From UBA12403 sp043808565 (GTDB lineage Bacteria > Patescibacteriota > Patescibacteriia > UBA9934 > GWF2-40-263), in NCBI GenBank assembly GCA_043808565.1, contig JAZDEQ010000048.1, positions 1-15,511 on the forward strand: a stretch of 15,511 nt of DNA, written 5' to 3'. Shown in pieces: positions 1-5,829 of this stretch. A program made the translations under genes and the position numbers. Positions within the stretch are counted from its first letter, which is position 1; every line of letters begins with the position of its first letter. Below the pieces are notes generated by a model. It did not search any database, was not told where the DNA came from, and was given only the letters and a program-made list of their open reading frames with translations.

Positions 1-369
1 GGGTGAAGTGTGTTCAATCAACGATAAAACCCTTATTTTCAAACAAAAAAGACACTTGAGTCATTGTCTGAATAGTTCAGAAAATAATTTAAGCGTCCTT
101 ATCTAATCATTCGTGGTTCGGTTTCAAACTAACGGAATCGTTTTGTGTTTTTATTGAATGTTTTTAGAGTTTCCGATACGTGGACACGCATGGCGGAACT
201 CCTTTTTCGGGAACGATCAGCGAAGCAGGCAAGGTCGCCTTTTTTGGGCAACCATCGGTGGTCGGTGCATGCGGCGTTTTCGGAAATGAATTCCTAAACA
301 CAGCTCTAATATTTTTTCACTTTTTGAAGTGACTGGCAAGGGGTTTATGCACAGGGGTTTATGCACAGG
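1..369. other. Spacer with no recognised gene
   Basis: I see no convincing gene here. It holds a hairpin TCACTT/AAGTGA at 317-332, a weak AGGC/GCCT hairpin with a T-run around 225-245 (plus strand), and on the minus strand a 20-codon ORF (189-191 down to 129) preceded by AAGGAG seven bases upstream of its ATG. That small ORF (MRVHVSETLK...) matches nothing I know and may be chance. Two tandem 14-bp repeats lie at its right edge. Confidence 0.5.
340..367. repeat. Tandem 14-bp repeat with DnaA-box-like cores
   Basis: GGGGTTTATGCACA occurs twice without spacing, followed by a partial third start (GGGTTA) that runs into the palindrome at 370. Each copy contains TTATGCACA, which fits the bacterial DnaA box TTATNCACA. 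Only two boxes and no dnaA or dnaN are visible, so origin function is unproven. Confidence 0.5.
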
Positions 370-456
370 GTTACGAAACAACGAAAAAACACGAAACTAC
401 GAAAGTTTTTTATCCAACCAATTTCGTAGTTTCGCAGCCTTTCGTAGTTTCGTAAC
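370..456. repeat. GTTAC-bounded palindrome P1
   Basis: The left arm (370-404) starts GTTACGAAAC and contains two GAAAC-N-ACGAAA words. The right arm (421-456) is its near reverse complement and ends GTTTCGTAAC. The loop between them is gttttttatccaacca. It is a sister of the element at 1126-1211 and lies just beyond the end of the minus-strand tRNA-Thr unit. As RNA it would form a hairpin of about 35 bp, so it may also act as a backup terminator. Confidence 0.85.
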
Positions 457-465
457 AACAAAAAA

Positions 466-511
466 ACCAAATCATGGAAATCCCAAAATCAAGGAAATCA
501 AGGTAAAAAAA
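466..511. repeat. Repeat module M, copy 1
   Basis: A block of about 46 bp built from degenerate words (AATCAAGG, GGAAATC) and ending in GGTAAAAAAA. A close copy lies at 5776-5829. In both places it sits beyond the 3' end of a GC-rich minus-strand unit, immediately past a hairpin and an A-run (a T-run in the transcript). Confidence 0.7.
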
Positions 512-539
512 GGAACGACCGTCGGAGGTGTTCCGGCGG
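505..539 (-). terminator. Terminator-like hairpin of the tRNA-Thr unit
   Basis: On the minus strand a 7-bp stem (CCGCCGG/CCGACGG, with one G-T pair) is followed by seven unpaired bases and then seven T. The gap before the T-run is longer than in a classical intrinsic terminator. The hairpin at 5837-5862 has the same 7-nt gap, which argues for a shared design. Confidence 0.5.
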
Positions 540-807
540 GTCGTAGTAGATGTGGCCTGTGATAGGCCGAGAGTGTTTTTGGAAACCCGGAGGAGGCGGA
601 GGCAGTGGCTTGAAGTGGATATAGCCATTTACCCCCGCCTCCTGTCTGAACCATCGGATGAATTTTCTTGTCCGATGCCGGGCCTCGTGGTGGCAGGTCT
701 TCTAGGTGTTGGAGAAGTGGGGGGGGTGACCGCTAGGTAGCGACGCGGCGGGAAGCGGTTCACCAGCCACAACACCGAGACAAAGTACCGACCACGAACG
801 ATTTCGA
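540..807 (-). ncRNA. GC-rich folded tail of the tRNA-Thr transcript
   Basis: About 270 nt lie between the tRNA and the terminator-like hairpin, with no credible ORF. Clear stems are GGCCT/AGGCC (554-568), GGAGGCGG/CCGCCTCC (592-642) and CATCGGA/TCCGATG (652-677). Base composition is far richer in G and C than the neighbouring genes. If the transcript starts at the promoter near 1091-1118, this is a transcribed 3' trailer. No RNA family is recognised. Confidence 0.45.
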
Positions 808-884
808 TGGAGCCCATAACCGGAGTTGAACCGGTGACCTTTTACTTACCAAGCAAATGCTCTGACCGACTGAGCTATATGGGC
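808..884 (-). tRNA. tRNA-Thr (anticodon GGT), CCA encoded
   Basis: The minus strand folds into a full cloverleaf. The acceptor is GCCCATA/TATGGGC, followed by TA and the D-stem GCTC/GAGC. The anticodon stem TTTGC/GTAAA closes the loop TTGGTAA, in which U33 is followed by anticodon GGT. A five-base variable loop (AGGTC) and the T-arm ACCGG-TTCAACT-CCGGT complete it. The discriminator is T, followed by an encoded CCA. It decodes the threonine codons ACC and ACU. It sits inside a long transcript with a folded leader and tail instead of being closely trimmed. Confidence 0.95.
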
Positions 885-1085
885 TCAAAATAATTGTCCG
901 CAAGAGCGGAAGAGAAAAGGGAAAATGAGTTTGCCGCGTCCCATGGGTTCTCGTTCCTCTTCCGCCCCATTGCGTAAAAATTAAGGGTAAGGTTAGCCGA
1001 GCCTTCACAGTCGAAGATATTCGGGCTTCCCATTATTTTTTATTCCAATTCGATATGCGAAGGTCTCAGCCTCCCTTACCCAACG
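885..1085 (-). ncRNA. Folded leader upstream of tRNA-Thr
   Basis: About 200 nt separate the predicted transcription start from the tRNA. Two long-range stems are evident: GGGTAAGG/CCTTACCC joining 985-992 with 1074-1081, and GCGGAAGAG/CTCTTCCGC joining 906-914 with 957-965. No ORF with a plausible start is present. It could be a 5' extension removed by RNase P or an independent small RNA. The family is unknown. Confidence 0.45.
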
Positions 1086-1090
1086 AAATT

Positions 1091-1118
1091 AGGTTAGCAC
1101 ACGAATTATAATTGTCAA
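1091..1118 (-). promoter_or_regulatory. Promoter of the tRNA-Thr unit
   Basis: On the minus strand TTGACA (1118-1113) is followed after 16 bp by TAACCT (1096-1091), preceded by TG one base upstream (extended -10). The start would be near 1085. It borders the palindrome P2. Confidence 0.6.
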
Positions 1119-1125
1119 TGGGGGG

Positions 1126-1211
1126 GTTACGAAACTACGAAAGGCCACGAAACTACGAAAGTTTTTATCCAACCAATTTCGTAGTTTCGTAGTTTTTCGT
1201 TGTTTCGTAAC
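1126..1211. repeat. GTTAC-bounded palindrome P2
   Basis: Same design as P1: the left arm 1126-1160 starts GTTACGAAAC, the loop is gtttttatccaacca, and the right arm 1176-1211 ends GTTTCGTAAC. Its left arm matches the reverse complement of the right arm of P1, and its right arm matches that of the left arm of P1, while the loop keeps the same orientation. It separates the two tRNA units. Confidence 0.85.
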
Positions 1212-1216
1212 AACAT

Positions 1217-1555
1217 AAAAAAAGAGATCGCGCGCCCAACCAGGTAGGCGACTCCTTTTGACTACCAGTCGTCGCGAGCCGGGCGGGGGAACGGCTCGTG
1301 GGAGAAGACCGGTGGTTTAAGGGAGCCGACTAAATAGTCGGACGCGCGAAAGGAAACGGGCGGTGGCGAAGATGCTTTGAGCCAAAATACGGCCTCGTGC
1401 ATATGATCGCCACCGCGGGGGGAAGGTGGTCCAAAAGACTGGGGTGGGTGGGGGGAGGTCCTCGTTGGGCGGACACGGTGTCCGATACGGGAAACTCCCA
1501 ATGTGTCTTTTCCTGCTTATGGCAGGCCTCGTCGATTGGGACAAGGGGACCGATG
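1217..1555 (-). ncRNA. GC-rich folded tail of the second tRNA-like unit
   Basis: About 330 nt lie between the tRNA-like gene and a T7 run on the minus strand (1223-1217). Perfect stems include CGAGCCG/CGGCTCG (1275-1298), CCGACT/AGTCGG (1326-1341), GCGGTGGCG/CGCCACCGC (1360-1416), and short ones around the GGACAC/GTGTCC and CCTGC/GCAGG words further up. The overlapping ORFs here have no start context, family or consistent codon use, so I treat the region as noncoding. Confidence 0.45.
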
Positions 1556-1643
1556 CAAGGTCGGCAGGATTTGAACCCGCGATCTTCAGTCGGGCGATTC
1601 ATTTGCACGACTAAATGCTTTAACCGGGCTAAGCTACGACCCT
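1556..1643 (-). tRNA. Atypical tRNA or tRNA-like gene, anticodon unassignable
   Basis: The acceptor AGGGTCG/CGACCTT (one G-U pair), TA at positions 8-9, D-arm GCTT-AGCCCGGTTA-AAGC and T-arm GCGGG-TTCAAAT-CCTGC are canonical. Between the D-stem and T-stem there are 36 nt instead of the usual 23. The best fold is an 8-bp stem TTTAGTCG/CGACTGAA closing a 15-nt loop, with no U33-anticodon arrangement. A type II reading (stem CATTT/AAATG with an 8-nt loop and an arm of about 18 nt) also fails to give a normal loop. CCA is not encoded (the 3' end reads G-CAT). It could be a tRNA with a small intervening sequence, a decayed tRNA or a repurposed tRNA-like RNA. Confidence 0.7.
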
Positions 1644-1797
1644 GTACAAGAACCCGCGAGGTTTTGATGCCTCGCATTTATCTATCGTATCATGTCTCTG
1701 GTGTTTCGTGGGGGGTAATATTCAAGGGCCAAGAGCCATTTTAACCTCCGGTTCCATGAAGGGTGAGCGGTTCGTTGTCCAAAGACATACGAACGCG
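1644..1797 (-). ncRNA. Folded leader upstream of the tRNA-like gene
   Basis: About 150 nt run from the predicted start to the tRNA-like gene. Stems include GCGAGG/CCTCGC with an 8-nt loop just before the acceptor, and GTTCG/CGAAC near the 5' end. No coding potential is seen. The arrangement parallels the tRNA-Thr unit. Confidence 0.4.
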
Positions 1798-1802
1798 GAA
1801 AA

Positions 1803-1830
1803 ATATTAACATACATATTTGATCTGTCAA
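1803..1830 (-). promoter_or_regulatory. Promoter of the tRNA-like unit
   Basis: On the minus strand TTGACA (1830-1825), a 16-bp spacer and TAATAT (1808-1803) with an upstream TG (extended -10). The start is near 1797. It lies just beyond the prfA terminator. Confidence 0.7.
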
Positions 1831-1860
1831 TGGTTTGTTTCGATTTTTGACAAAATAAAA

Positions 1861-1890
1861 AAAGACGCAGGTTTTTGCGTCTTTTTTTTT
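1861..1890 (-). terminator. Bidirectional intrinsic terminator after prfA
   Basis: AAAGACGCA/TGCGTCTTT with a 6-nt loop is flanked by an A-run on one side and a T-run on the other, so it can stop transcription in both directions. It lies directly after the prfA stop on the minus strand. Confidence 0.9.
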
Positions 1891-1893
1891 ATT

Positions 1894-2982
1894 TTAGTCT
1901 TCGTCGTCTGAAGAATCTGTGGCAAAAGCATTATTCAGTTCGGCGGTTTTTAGATCAGCAATAATTTTTTCAATATCGCCGTCCATGATAGTTGGGAGAT
2001 TGTGATAACTTTGTTTTATTCGGTGATCGGTGATGCGATCTTGAGGAAAGTTGTAAGTGCGGATTTTTTCGCTGCGATCACCAGAGCCGATTTGGCCGCG
2101 ACGAGTGCTTTCGCGTTTTTCATGTTCTTCTTCTTGTTTTTTGGCAAAAAGTCGGGCTCGCAAAACGGCCATGGCTTTTTCGCGATTTTGTTGTTGACTG
2201 CGTTCGTCTTGACATTGAACAATAAGCCCGGTTGGTAAGTGAACAATGCGGACGGCTGAATAAGTAGTGTTAACACTTTGTCCGCCATGGCCACCGGCGG
2301 TCATGGTGTCGATGCGTAATTCTTTAGGATCAATTTGCAAGTCGACTTCCTCGGCTTCGGGCATAATAGCAACAGTGACTGTGGAAGTGTGAACTCGACC
2401 AGCTTTTTCAGTTTCCGGGACACGCTGTACTCGGTGAACGCCGCTTTCATATTTGAGTTTACTGTAAACATTTTTGCCAGTGATTTCAAAAATAATTTCT
2501 TTAAAGCCGCCAAGATCATTTTGCGATTGGGAAATAACACTGGTTTTCCAATTCTGTCGTTCGGCAAAGCGTGAATAAAGACGAAAAAGTTCAGAGGCAA
2601 ACAAAGCTGATTCATCGCCACCAGCCCCAGCCCGAATTTCAACCACGGTATTTTTTTTATCCAATGGATCAGGAGGAACCAAAGCAAGAGTGAAAGCTTC
2701 TTCGGCTTTGGGTAGTTGGAGTGAAAGCTCGGCAATTTCTTGTTCGGCCATGGCCCGAAGTTCAAGATCAGTAGCTTCAGATAAAGTTTGTTTGGTTTCC
2801 TCGAGCTGTTTAAGAATTTTGGCATAGCTTTCACCCAGCTCAACAATTTCTGAAATTTCTGAATAGGCTTCATTAATTTCCCGAAGTTTTTGCTGATCAC
2901 CAAGAATACTCGAATCCATAAGTTGGCTTTCGAGTTTTTTCTTTTCGGTCAGTTTGTCTTGGAGTGATTTAAGAAGATCCAT
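1894..2982 (-). CDS. prfA: Peptide chain release factor 1
   Basis: RF1 enters the ribosomal A site at UAA or UAG and triggers hydrolysis of the finished peptide. The 362-aa product has the usual length and order. An N-terminal coiled coil (about 1-100) precedes the domain with AGAGGDES (118-125). The decoding tripeptide is PET (189-191) in HRVQRVPETE, the RF1 PxT form rather than the RF2 SPF form. The catalytic GGQ is at 233-235, within GGHGGQSVNTTYSAVR; the H just before GGQ is unusual, where most RF1s have A or P. The ATG lies 3 nt from the end of palindrome P3, with no Shine-Dalgarno site. It follows rpmE on the same strand, a common pairing in bacteria. Assignment is secure. Confidence 0.97.
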   Translation of the reverse strand: MDLLKSLQDKLTEKKKLESQLMDSSILGDQQKLREINEAYSEISEIVELGESYAKILKQLEETKQTLSEATDLELRAMAEQEIAELSLQLPKAEEAFTLALVPPDPLDKKNTVVEIRAGAGGDESALFASELFRLYSRFAERQNWKTSVISQSQNDLGGFKEIIFEITGKNVYSKLKYESGVHRVQRVPETEKAGRVHTSTVTVAIMPEAEEVDLQIDPKELRIDTMTAGGHGGQSVNTTYSAVRIVHLPTGLIVQCQDERSQQQNREKAMAVLRARLFAKKQEEEHEKRESTRRGQIGSGDRSEKIRTYNFPQDRITDHRIKQSYHNLPTIMDGDIEKIIADLKTAELNNAFATDSSDDED

Positions 2983-2985
2983 AGA

Positions 2986-3147
2986 GTTACTAATTTACTA
3001 ATTTTTTCTACTAATCCTACCAATCTACCCGCCGTCGCTGGGCTATGGCGGGCACGGCGAATTAACTACGAATATTGGACAATAAGAAAAGAATAACTTA
3101 CATCCTTTTTAATTAGTAGGATTCGTGAAAATTAGTAGATTAGTAAC
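2986..3147. repeat. GTTAC-bounded palindrome P3
   Basis: The left arm starts GTTACTAATTTACTAAT and the right arm ends ATTAGTAGATTAGTAAC. The arms are tandem TACTAAT words. The element contains the short nested GC palindrome at about 3028-3061 and an AT-rich centre. It fills nearly the whole rpmE-prfA spacer and ends 3 nt before the prfA start codon. It has the same ends as P1 and P2 but different arm words. Confidence 0.8.
3028..3061. repeat. Short GC palindrome (about 30 bp), copy 1
   Basis: CCCGCC and GGCGGG arms with an inner GCTGGGCTATG and a trailing CACGG. It belongs to the family described at 5478-5518, 5657-5690, 10188-10220 and 11562-11592. Confidence 0.6.
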
Positions 3148-3149
3148 AG

Positions 3150-3187
3150 AAACAAAAGCGCCTTCCGATATTATACCGAAAGACGCT
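3150..3187 (-). terminator. Intrinsic terminator after rpmE
   Basis: On the minus strand AGCGTCTTTCG pairs with CGGAAGGCGCT (11 bp with two G-T pairs) around a 9-nt loop, followed by TTTTGTTTC. It starts about ten bases after the rpmE stop. Confidence 0.8.
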
Positions 3188-3196
3188 TTGGTTTGG

Positions 3197-3535
3197 CTAC
3201 GCCTCTTTTTTCTTGAGAGATTTTATTTTTTTAATAGCGCCCTTTTCTTCTTCTTCAAACTTAGGGCCTTTGGCAGCTTTGATGGCCGCGCGTTTGGCTT
3301 TTTTTACTTTTTTTCCAGTAGCCGATTCTGATTTTTTGGCGGCTCGATCAGTGAATTTTTCAACCCGACGAGCTGTATCGAGAATTTTTTGCTTTTCGCC
3401 AGTATAGAAAGGATGGCATTTGCCACAAATTTCTATTTGAATATCATTAACTGTTGAGCCAACAGTATAAACTGCGCCACAAGCACAGACAATTTTGGCT
3501 TCTTTGGTATATTTTGGGTGAATTTCTTTTTTCAT
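3197..3535 (-). CDS. rpmE: 50S ribosomal protein L31 with long basic C-terminal tail
   Basis: Large-subunit ribosomal protein bL31, located at the central protuberance and contacting the small subunit. The N-terminal 50 residues are the canonical domain: MKKEIHP, then a zinc site formed by C17 and C19 (CAC) and C37 and C40 (CGKC), followed by HPFYTG. The zinc-binding (C+) form is therefore present. The 112-aa product is longer than the usual 65-90, because residues 60-112 form a Lys/Ala/Glu-rich basic extension. A strong promoter lies 23-51 bp upstream. prfA follows on the same strand beyond a terminator and palindrome P3, so coupling would need read-through. Confidence 0.95.
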   Translation of the reverse strand: MKKEIHPKYTKEAKIVCACGAVYTVGSTVNDIQIEICGKCHPFYTGEKQKILDTARRVEKFTDRAAKKSESATGKKVKKAKRAAIKAAKGPKFEEEEKGAIKKIKSLKKKEA

Positions 3536-3557
3536 AACTTTAATAAATTACCGCCAA

Positions 3558-3586
3558 AATATAACAAAGAGCTGGGGTTATGTCAA
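3558..3586 (-). promoter_or_regulatory. Promoter of rpmE
   Basis: On the minus strand a perfect TTGACA (3586-3581), a 17-bp spacer and TATATT (3563-3558). The predicted start near 3551 leaves a leader of about 16 nt without a clear Shine-Dalgarno site. Confidence 0.85.
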
Positions 3587-3608
3587 CAAGCTAGTGGTAA
3601 AAGGCGGT

Positions 3609-4304
3609 TTATTCGAATTTTATGGAATCAATTAATGCCCGAAGTTCTTTTTCTGAACGACCAAGCCCGGAAGAAATGAGCCTTTCATTAGAAATAATTA
3701 TGCCAGGTAAATCACCCCCGGGATTGTAGAGGGCATATAGATCAACATCTTGAAAAACGTCACCCCAGATTTCGGTTTCTTTAGTGTAAGCATGAGCGAC
3801 TTTGAGACCGTTTGAATTGGTGAAAATTTCACAATCATCGCCAGTCCCTTCGCACCATTCGGTTATTTTATCCCAATCAGTAAAAGCCTTGGCTTGATCA
3901 CCAAACCAGCCACCACGACCATCTGGATCGCAACCAACTGCATTGTGAGCCGAGAAGAACAAACCAGAAGTAATGCCGGCAAGTTCTAAAGTTCCTTGAA
4001 CTTCACAAGTTGGTGTTGAAGTAAAATCATCGCCGGCTTGATGGCCCATTTCAAAGTTAGTAATTATTGGTCCCCAATCAGCCGGATAAGAAAAAGTTAG
4101 GCCAAGATTTTTATTTTGATACACCGAAAGATTATTGGCTGACGTTTCTTCTTTACTGATTTCTGGGGAGATATTTTTTGTTGTATCGATTACCGATTCG
4201 TTTCGGTTTGTTAAAGTCGGAATTCGATTATTTTGAACACAGCCCCAGCCGACGATTAAAATAGCCGTAACGGCCGTTAAAACAGGTATTTTCTTGTAAA
4301 ACAT
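3609..4304 (-). CDS. Putative exported lipoprotein, unknown function
   Basis: A 231-aa protein with an N-terminal signal: charged MFYKK, hydrophobic residues 7-20, then C22 in VGWGC. The bulky W at -2 makes it an imperfect lipobox, so lipidation is likely rather than certain. After a low-complexity linker rich in N, T, S and E (23-60) comes a globular domain opening with YQNKNLGLTFSYPADWG, a start common in extracytoplasmic domains of Gram-positive and Patescibacteria proteins. Further cysteines (CEVQ, GCDPDG, WCEGTGDDC) could form disulfides outside the cell. It ends with ELRALIDSIKFE, typical of a last strand. It stands alone, divergent from queA. I do not recognise a specific family. Confidence 0.8.
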   Translation of the reverse strand: MFYKKIPVLTAVTAILIVGWGCVQNNRIPTLTNRNESVIDTTKNISPEISKEETSANNLSVYQNKNLGLTFSYPADWGPIITNFEMGHQAGDDFTSTPTCEVQGTLELAGITSGLFFSAHNAVGCDPDGRGGWFGDQAKAFTDWDKITEWCEGTGDDCEIFTNSNGLKVAHAYTKETEIWGDVFQDVDLYALYNPGGDLPGIIISNERLISSGLGRSEKELRALIDSIKFE

Positions 4305-4346
4305 AGTTTTTATGGTTATGATTTCTCTGTTTTAGAACTTACACGT

Positions 4347-4437
4347 TTGGGGAATTGGGGGCTGGGGTTTAGGGATGGAAGATTTTTTTATTAAGAAAAT
4401 GATAACTTCCTTCCCTAGTCCCCAAATCCTAAACCCC
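4347..4437. repeat. G-rich/C-rich intergenic palindrome P4
   Basis: The left arm is made of GGGG and GGGGTTTAGGGAT words. An AT-rich loop (4383-4405) follows, then a right arm with CTTCC, CCCTAGTCCCC and CCTAAACCCC. It lies between the divergent lipoprotein gene and queA. The arms use the same words as P5 on the other side of queA. Confidence 0.75.
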
Positions 4438-4502
4438 TTAATGCATAAATTTTATATTTTATAAAACGGAATTATCTTTATCTTATTACGTTTAGCCTAG
4501 TT

Positions 4503-5627
4503 ATGTCCACGCCCGTTTCTTTATTTGATTATCATTTACCACCAGAATTGATCGCCCAGGCTCCGGTTGAACCACGCGATCAGTCGCGTCTGATGGTTGT
4601 AACTCCAACTCCTCCCACCCAGGGGGAGGGGATAGGGGTGGGGGTTGAACACCATCATTTTTTTGAAATTATTGATTACTTAAAACCCGGTGATGTTTTA
4701 GTCATGAACGACACCAAAGTTTTTAAAGCGCGATTACACGGCGTGGTGAACGGAAAAGCCGTTGAAGTATTTTTACTACCCCCCTCGCCCCCGGGGAGAG
4801 GGAGCGGGGGTGAGGGCATTTGGACCGCCTTACTTAAACCCGGCCGAAAAGTAAAAGTTGGCGATGAGATAATTTTTAATGATCTAAAAGCTAAGGTCGA
4901 AGAAAAATTTTCTGATGGTACAGCCAGACTTTTATTTCCAGTTTCTCGAAATGAAGTTTTAACTTTTGTGGACAAGCACGGCGAAATTCCTGTGCCGCCT
5001 TATGTAAAAAAAGTTCCGGAAAAAATTGAAACTTATCAAACTGTTTACGCTCGCGAAACTGGCTCAGTGGCCGCACCAACTGCGGGTTTCCATTTTACCA
5101 AAGAGCTATTACAAAAAATTAAAGACAAAGGAATCGTTGTTGAATTTATTACTCTCCATGTTGGCTTGGGAACTTTTCGGCCGGTAAAAAGTGAAACTTT
5201 GGAAGAACACGAAATGCATTCTGAAATGGTAGAAATAAAAGCCGAAGTTGCTCAACAAATTAATTCGGCCAAAGCCGAAGACCGAAGAATTGTCGTGGTT
5301 GGTACAACCACAACTCGCGCTCTTGAAGGTGTTGCCAAATTGAACGATGGAAAATTACCAGCAACTGGTTTTTTGGGTGAAGTAAATTTATTTATTACGC
5401 CAGGTTTTAAATTTAATATTGTTGATGCTTTAATTACAAATTTTCATTTACCAAAATCAACTTTATTAGTTTTAGTTTCCGCCTTCGCCGATTTTCTTTT
5501 GGCTTCGGCGGACACGTCCGCCTTTGCTGGTCGAGAAAATATTTTAGCCGCTTATCGAGAGGCCGTGGAAAAAAAATACCGGTTTTATTCCTTTGGCGAT
5601 GCGATGTTTTTGGTGAAGGGGAGTTAA
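4503..5627 (+). CDS. queA: S-adenosylmethionine:tRNA ribosyltransferase-isomerase with three in-frame palindromic insertions
   Basis: QueA transfers and rearranges the ribose of SAM onto preQ1 in the tRNA anticodon to make epoxyqueuosine. Family motifs are present: FDYHLPPELIAQAP, RDQSRL, KPGDVLVMNDTKV, the TVYA-to-PTAGFHFT segment, THVGLGTFRPV-like LHVGLGTFRPV, MHSE, VGTTTTRALE, ITNFHLPKSTLLVLVSAFA and GRENILAAYREAVEKKYRF. Length is 374 aa against about 340-356. The excess falls in three blocks, near residues 34-48, 93-105 and 326-341, each encoded by a palindromic DNA repeat. The core motifs are otherwise intact, so the enzyme may still work. The ATG gives the expected N-terminus. Flanking palindromes P4 and P5 isolate it from its neighbours. 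Confidence 0.95.
   Translation: MSTPVSLFDYHLPPELIAQAPVEPRDQSRLMVVTPTPPTQGEGIGVGVEHHHFFEIIDYLKPGDVLVMNDTKVFKARLHGVVNGKAVEVFLLPPSPPGRGSGGEGIWTALLKPGRKVKVGDEIIFNDLKAKVEEKFSDGTARLLFPVSRNEVLTFVDKHGEIPVPPYVKKVPEKIETYQTVYARETGSVAAPTAGFHFTKELLQKIKDKGIVVEFITLHVGLGTFRPVKSETLEEHEMHSEMVEIKAEVAQQINSAKAEDRRIVVVGTTTTRALEGVAKLNDGKLPATGFLGEVNLFITPGFKFNIVDALITNFHLPKSTLLVLVSAFADFLLASADTSAFAGRENILAAYREAVEKKYRFYSFGDAMFLVKGS
4604..4647. repeat. GC palindrome inserted in queA, site 1
   Basis: CTCCTCCCACCC and GGGGGAGGGGATAGGGG form a C-rich/G-rich hairpin. It encodes the low-complexity segment TPPTQGEGIGVGV, which has no counterpart in QueA relatives such as that of E. coli. It is related in sequence to the site 2 repeat when read in reverse complement. 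Confidence 0.8.
4779..4817. repeat. GC palindrome inserted in queA, site 2
   Basis: CCCCCCTCGCCCCC and GGGGAGAGGGAGCGGGGG encode PPSPPGRGSGGEG between VEVFLL and IWTALLKPG, normally a short turn. Peptides like PSPPGRG.GGEG are typical translations of widespread G-rich palindromic repeats. Confidence 0.85.
5478..5518. repeat. Short GC palindrome inserted in queA, site 3 (copy 2 of the family)
   Basis: TCCGCCTTCGCCG, a spacer, then GGCTTCGGCGGACACG. It encodes about 13 extra residues (DFLLASADTSAFA), so that SAFA occurs twice (VSAFADF...TSAFAGREN). That looks like a target-site duplication in a place where relatives have one SAFAG. The same DNA motif is intergenic at 11562-11592. Confidence 0.8.
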
Positions 5628-5755
5628 GGGGGGTTTGGGGTTTAGGGGTTGGGGAACCACCCTTCGCTAGGGCTACGGTTGGCATGGGAAGTTATTATTT
5701 TTTAAAACAAAATAATTTTCCATCCCTAAACCCCAATCCCCAATCTCCAATCCCT
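5628..5755. repeat. G-rich/C-rich intergenic palindrome P5
   Basis: It begins directly after the queA stop codon. The left arm has GGGGTTTGGGGTTTAGGGG words. A nested short palindrome follows at 5657-5690. An inner AT-rich stem (GGAAGTTATT with AATAATTTTCC) encloses the centre. The right arm has CCCTAAACCCCAATCCCC words. It probably also ends queA transcription. Confidence 0.75.
5657..5690. repeat. Short GC palindrome, copy 3
   Basis: ACCCTTCGCTAGGGCTACGG followed by TTGGCATGGG. It is a degenerate member of the short palindrome family, nested in P5. Confidence 0.5.
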
Positions 5756-5775
5756 CGAAGGCGTAAGTCGTAACA

Positions 5776-5829
5776 TACAAAAATCCAAATCAAGGTAATC
5801 CTAAAATCAGGGAAATCAAGGTAAAAAAA
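5776..5829. repeat. Repeat module M, copy 2
   Basis: It has the same AATCAAGG words and the same terminal GGTAAAAAAA as the copy at 466-511, and is also preceded by a CGTAAC end (5770-5775). It lies past the 3' end of the GC-rich orphan gene on the minus strand. Confidence 0.7.

Noticed and set aside
370..1211. P1 and P2 as integron attC sites closing gene cassettes
   Set aside because: The ends GTTACGA and TCGTAAC do not fit the GTTRRRY/RYYYAAC core, and no integrase is visible.
1556..1643. Calling the second tRNA as His (GTG), Cys (GCA) or Phe (GAA) from triplets in the loop
   Set aside because: None of these triplets sits in a 7-nt loop after U33 with a paired 5-bp stem.
1262..1744. ORFs of 75-115 aa on both strands around the tRNA-like gene
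   Set aside because: They overlap each other, the tRNA and perfect stems, lack start signals and read as translations of GC-rich noncoding DNA.
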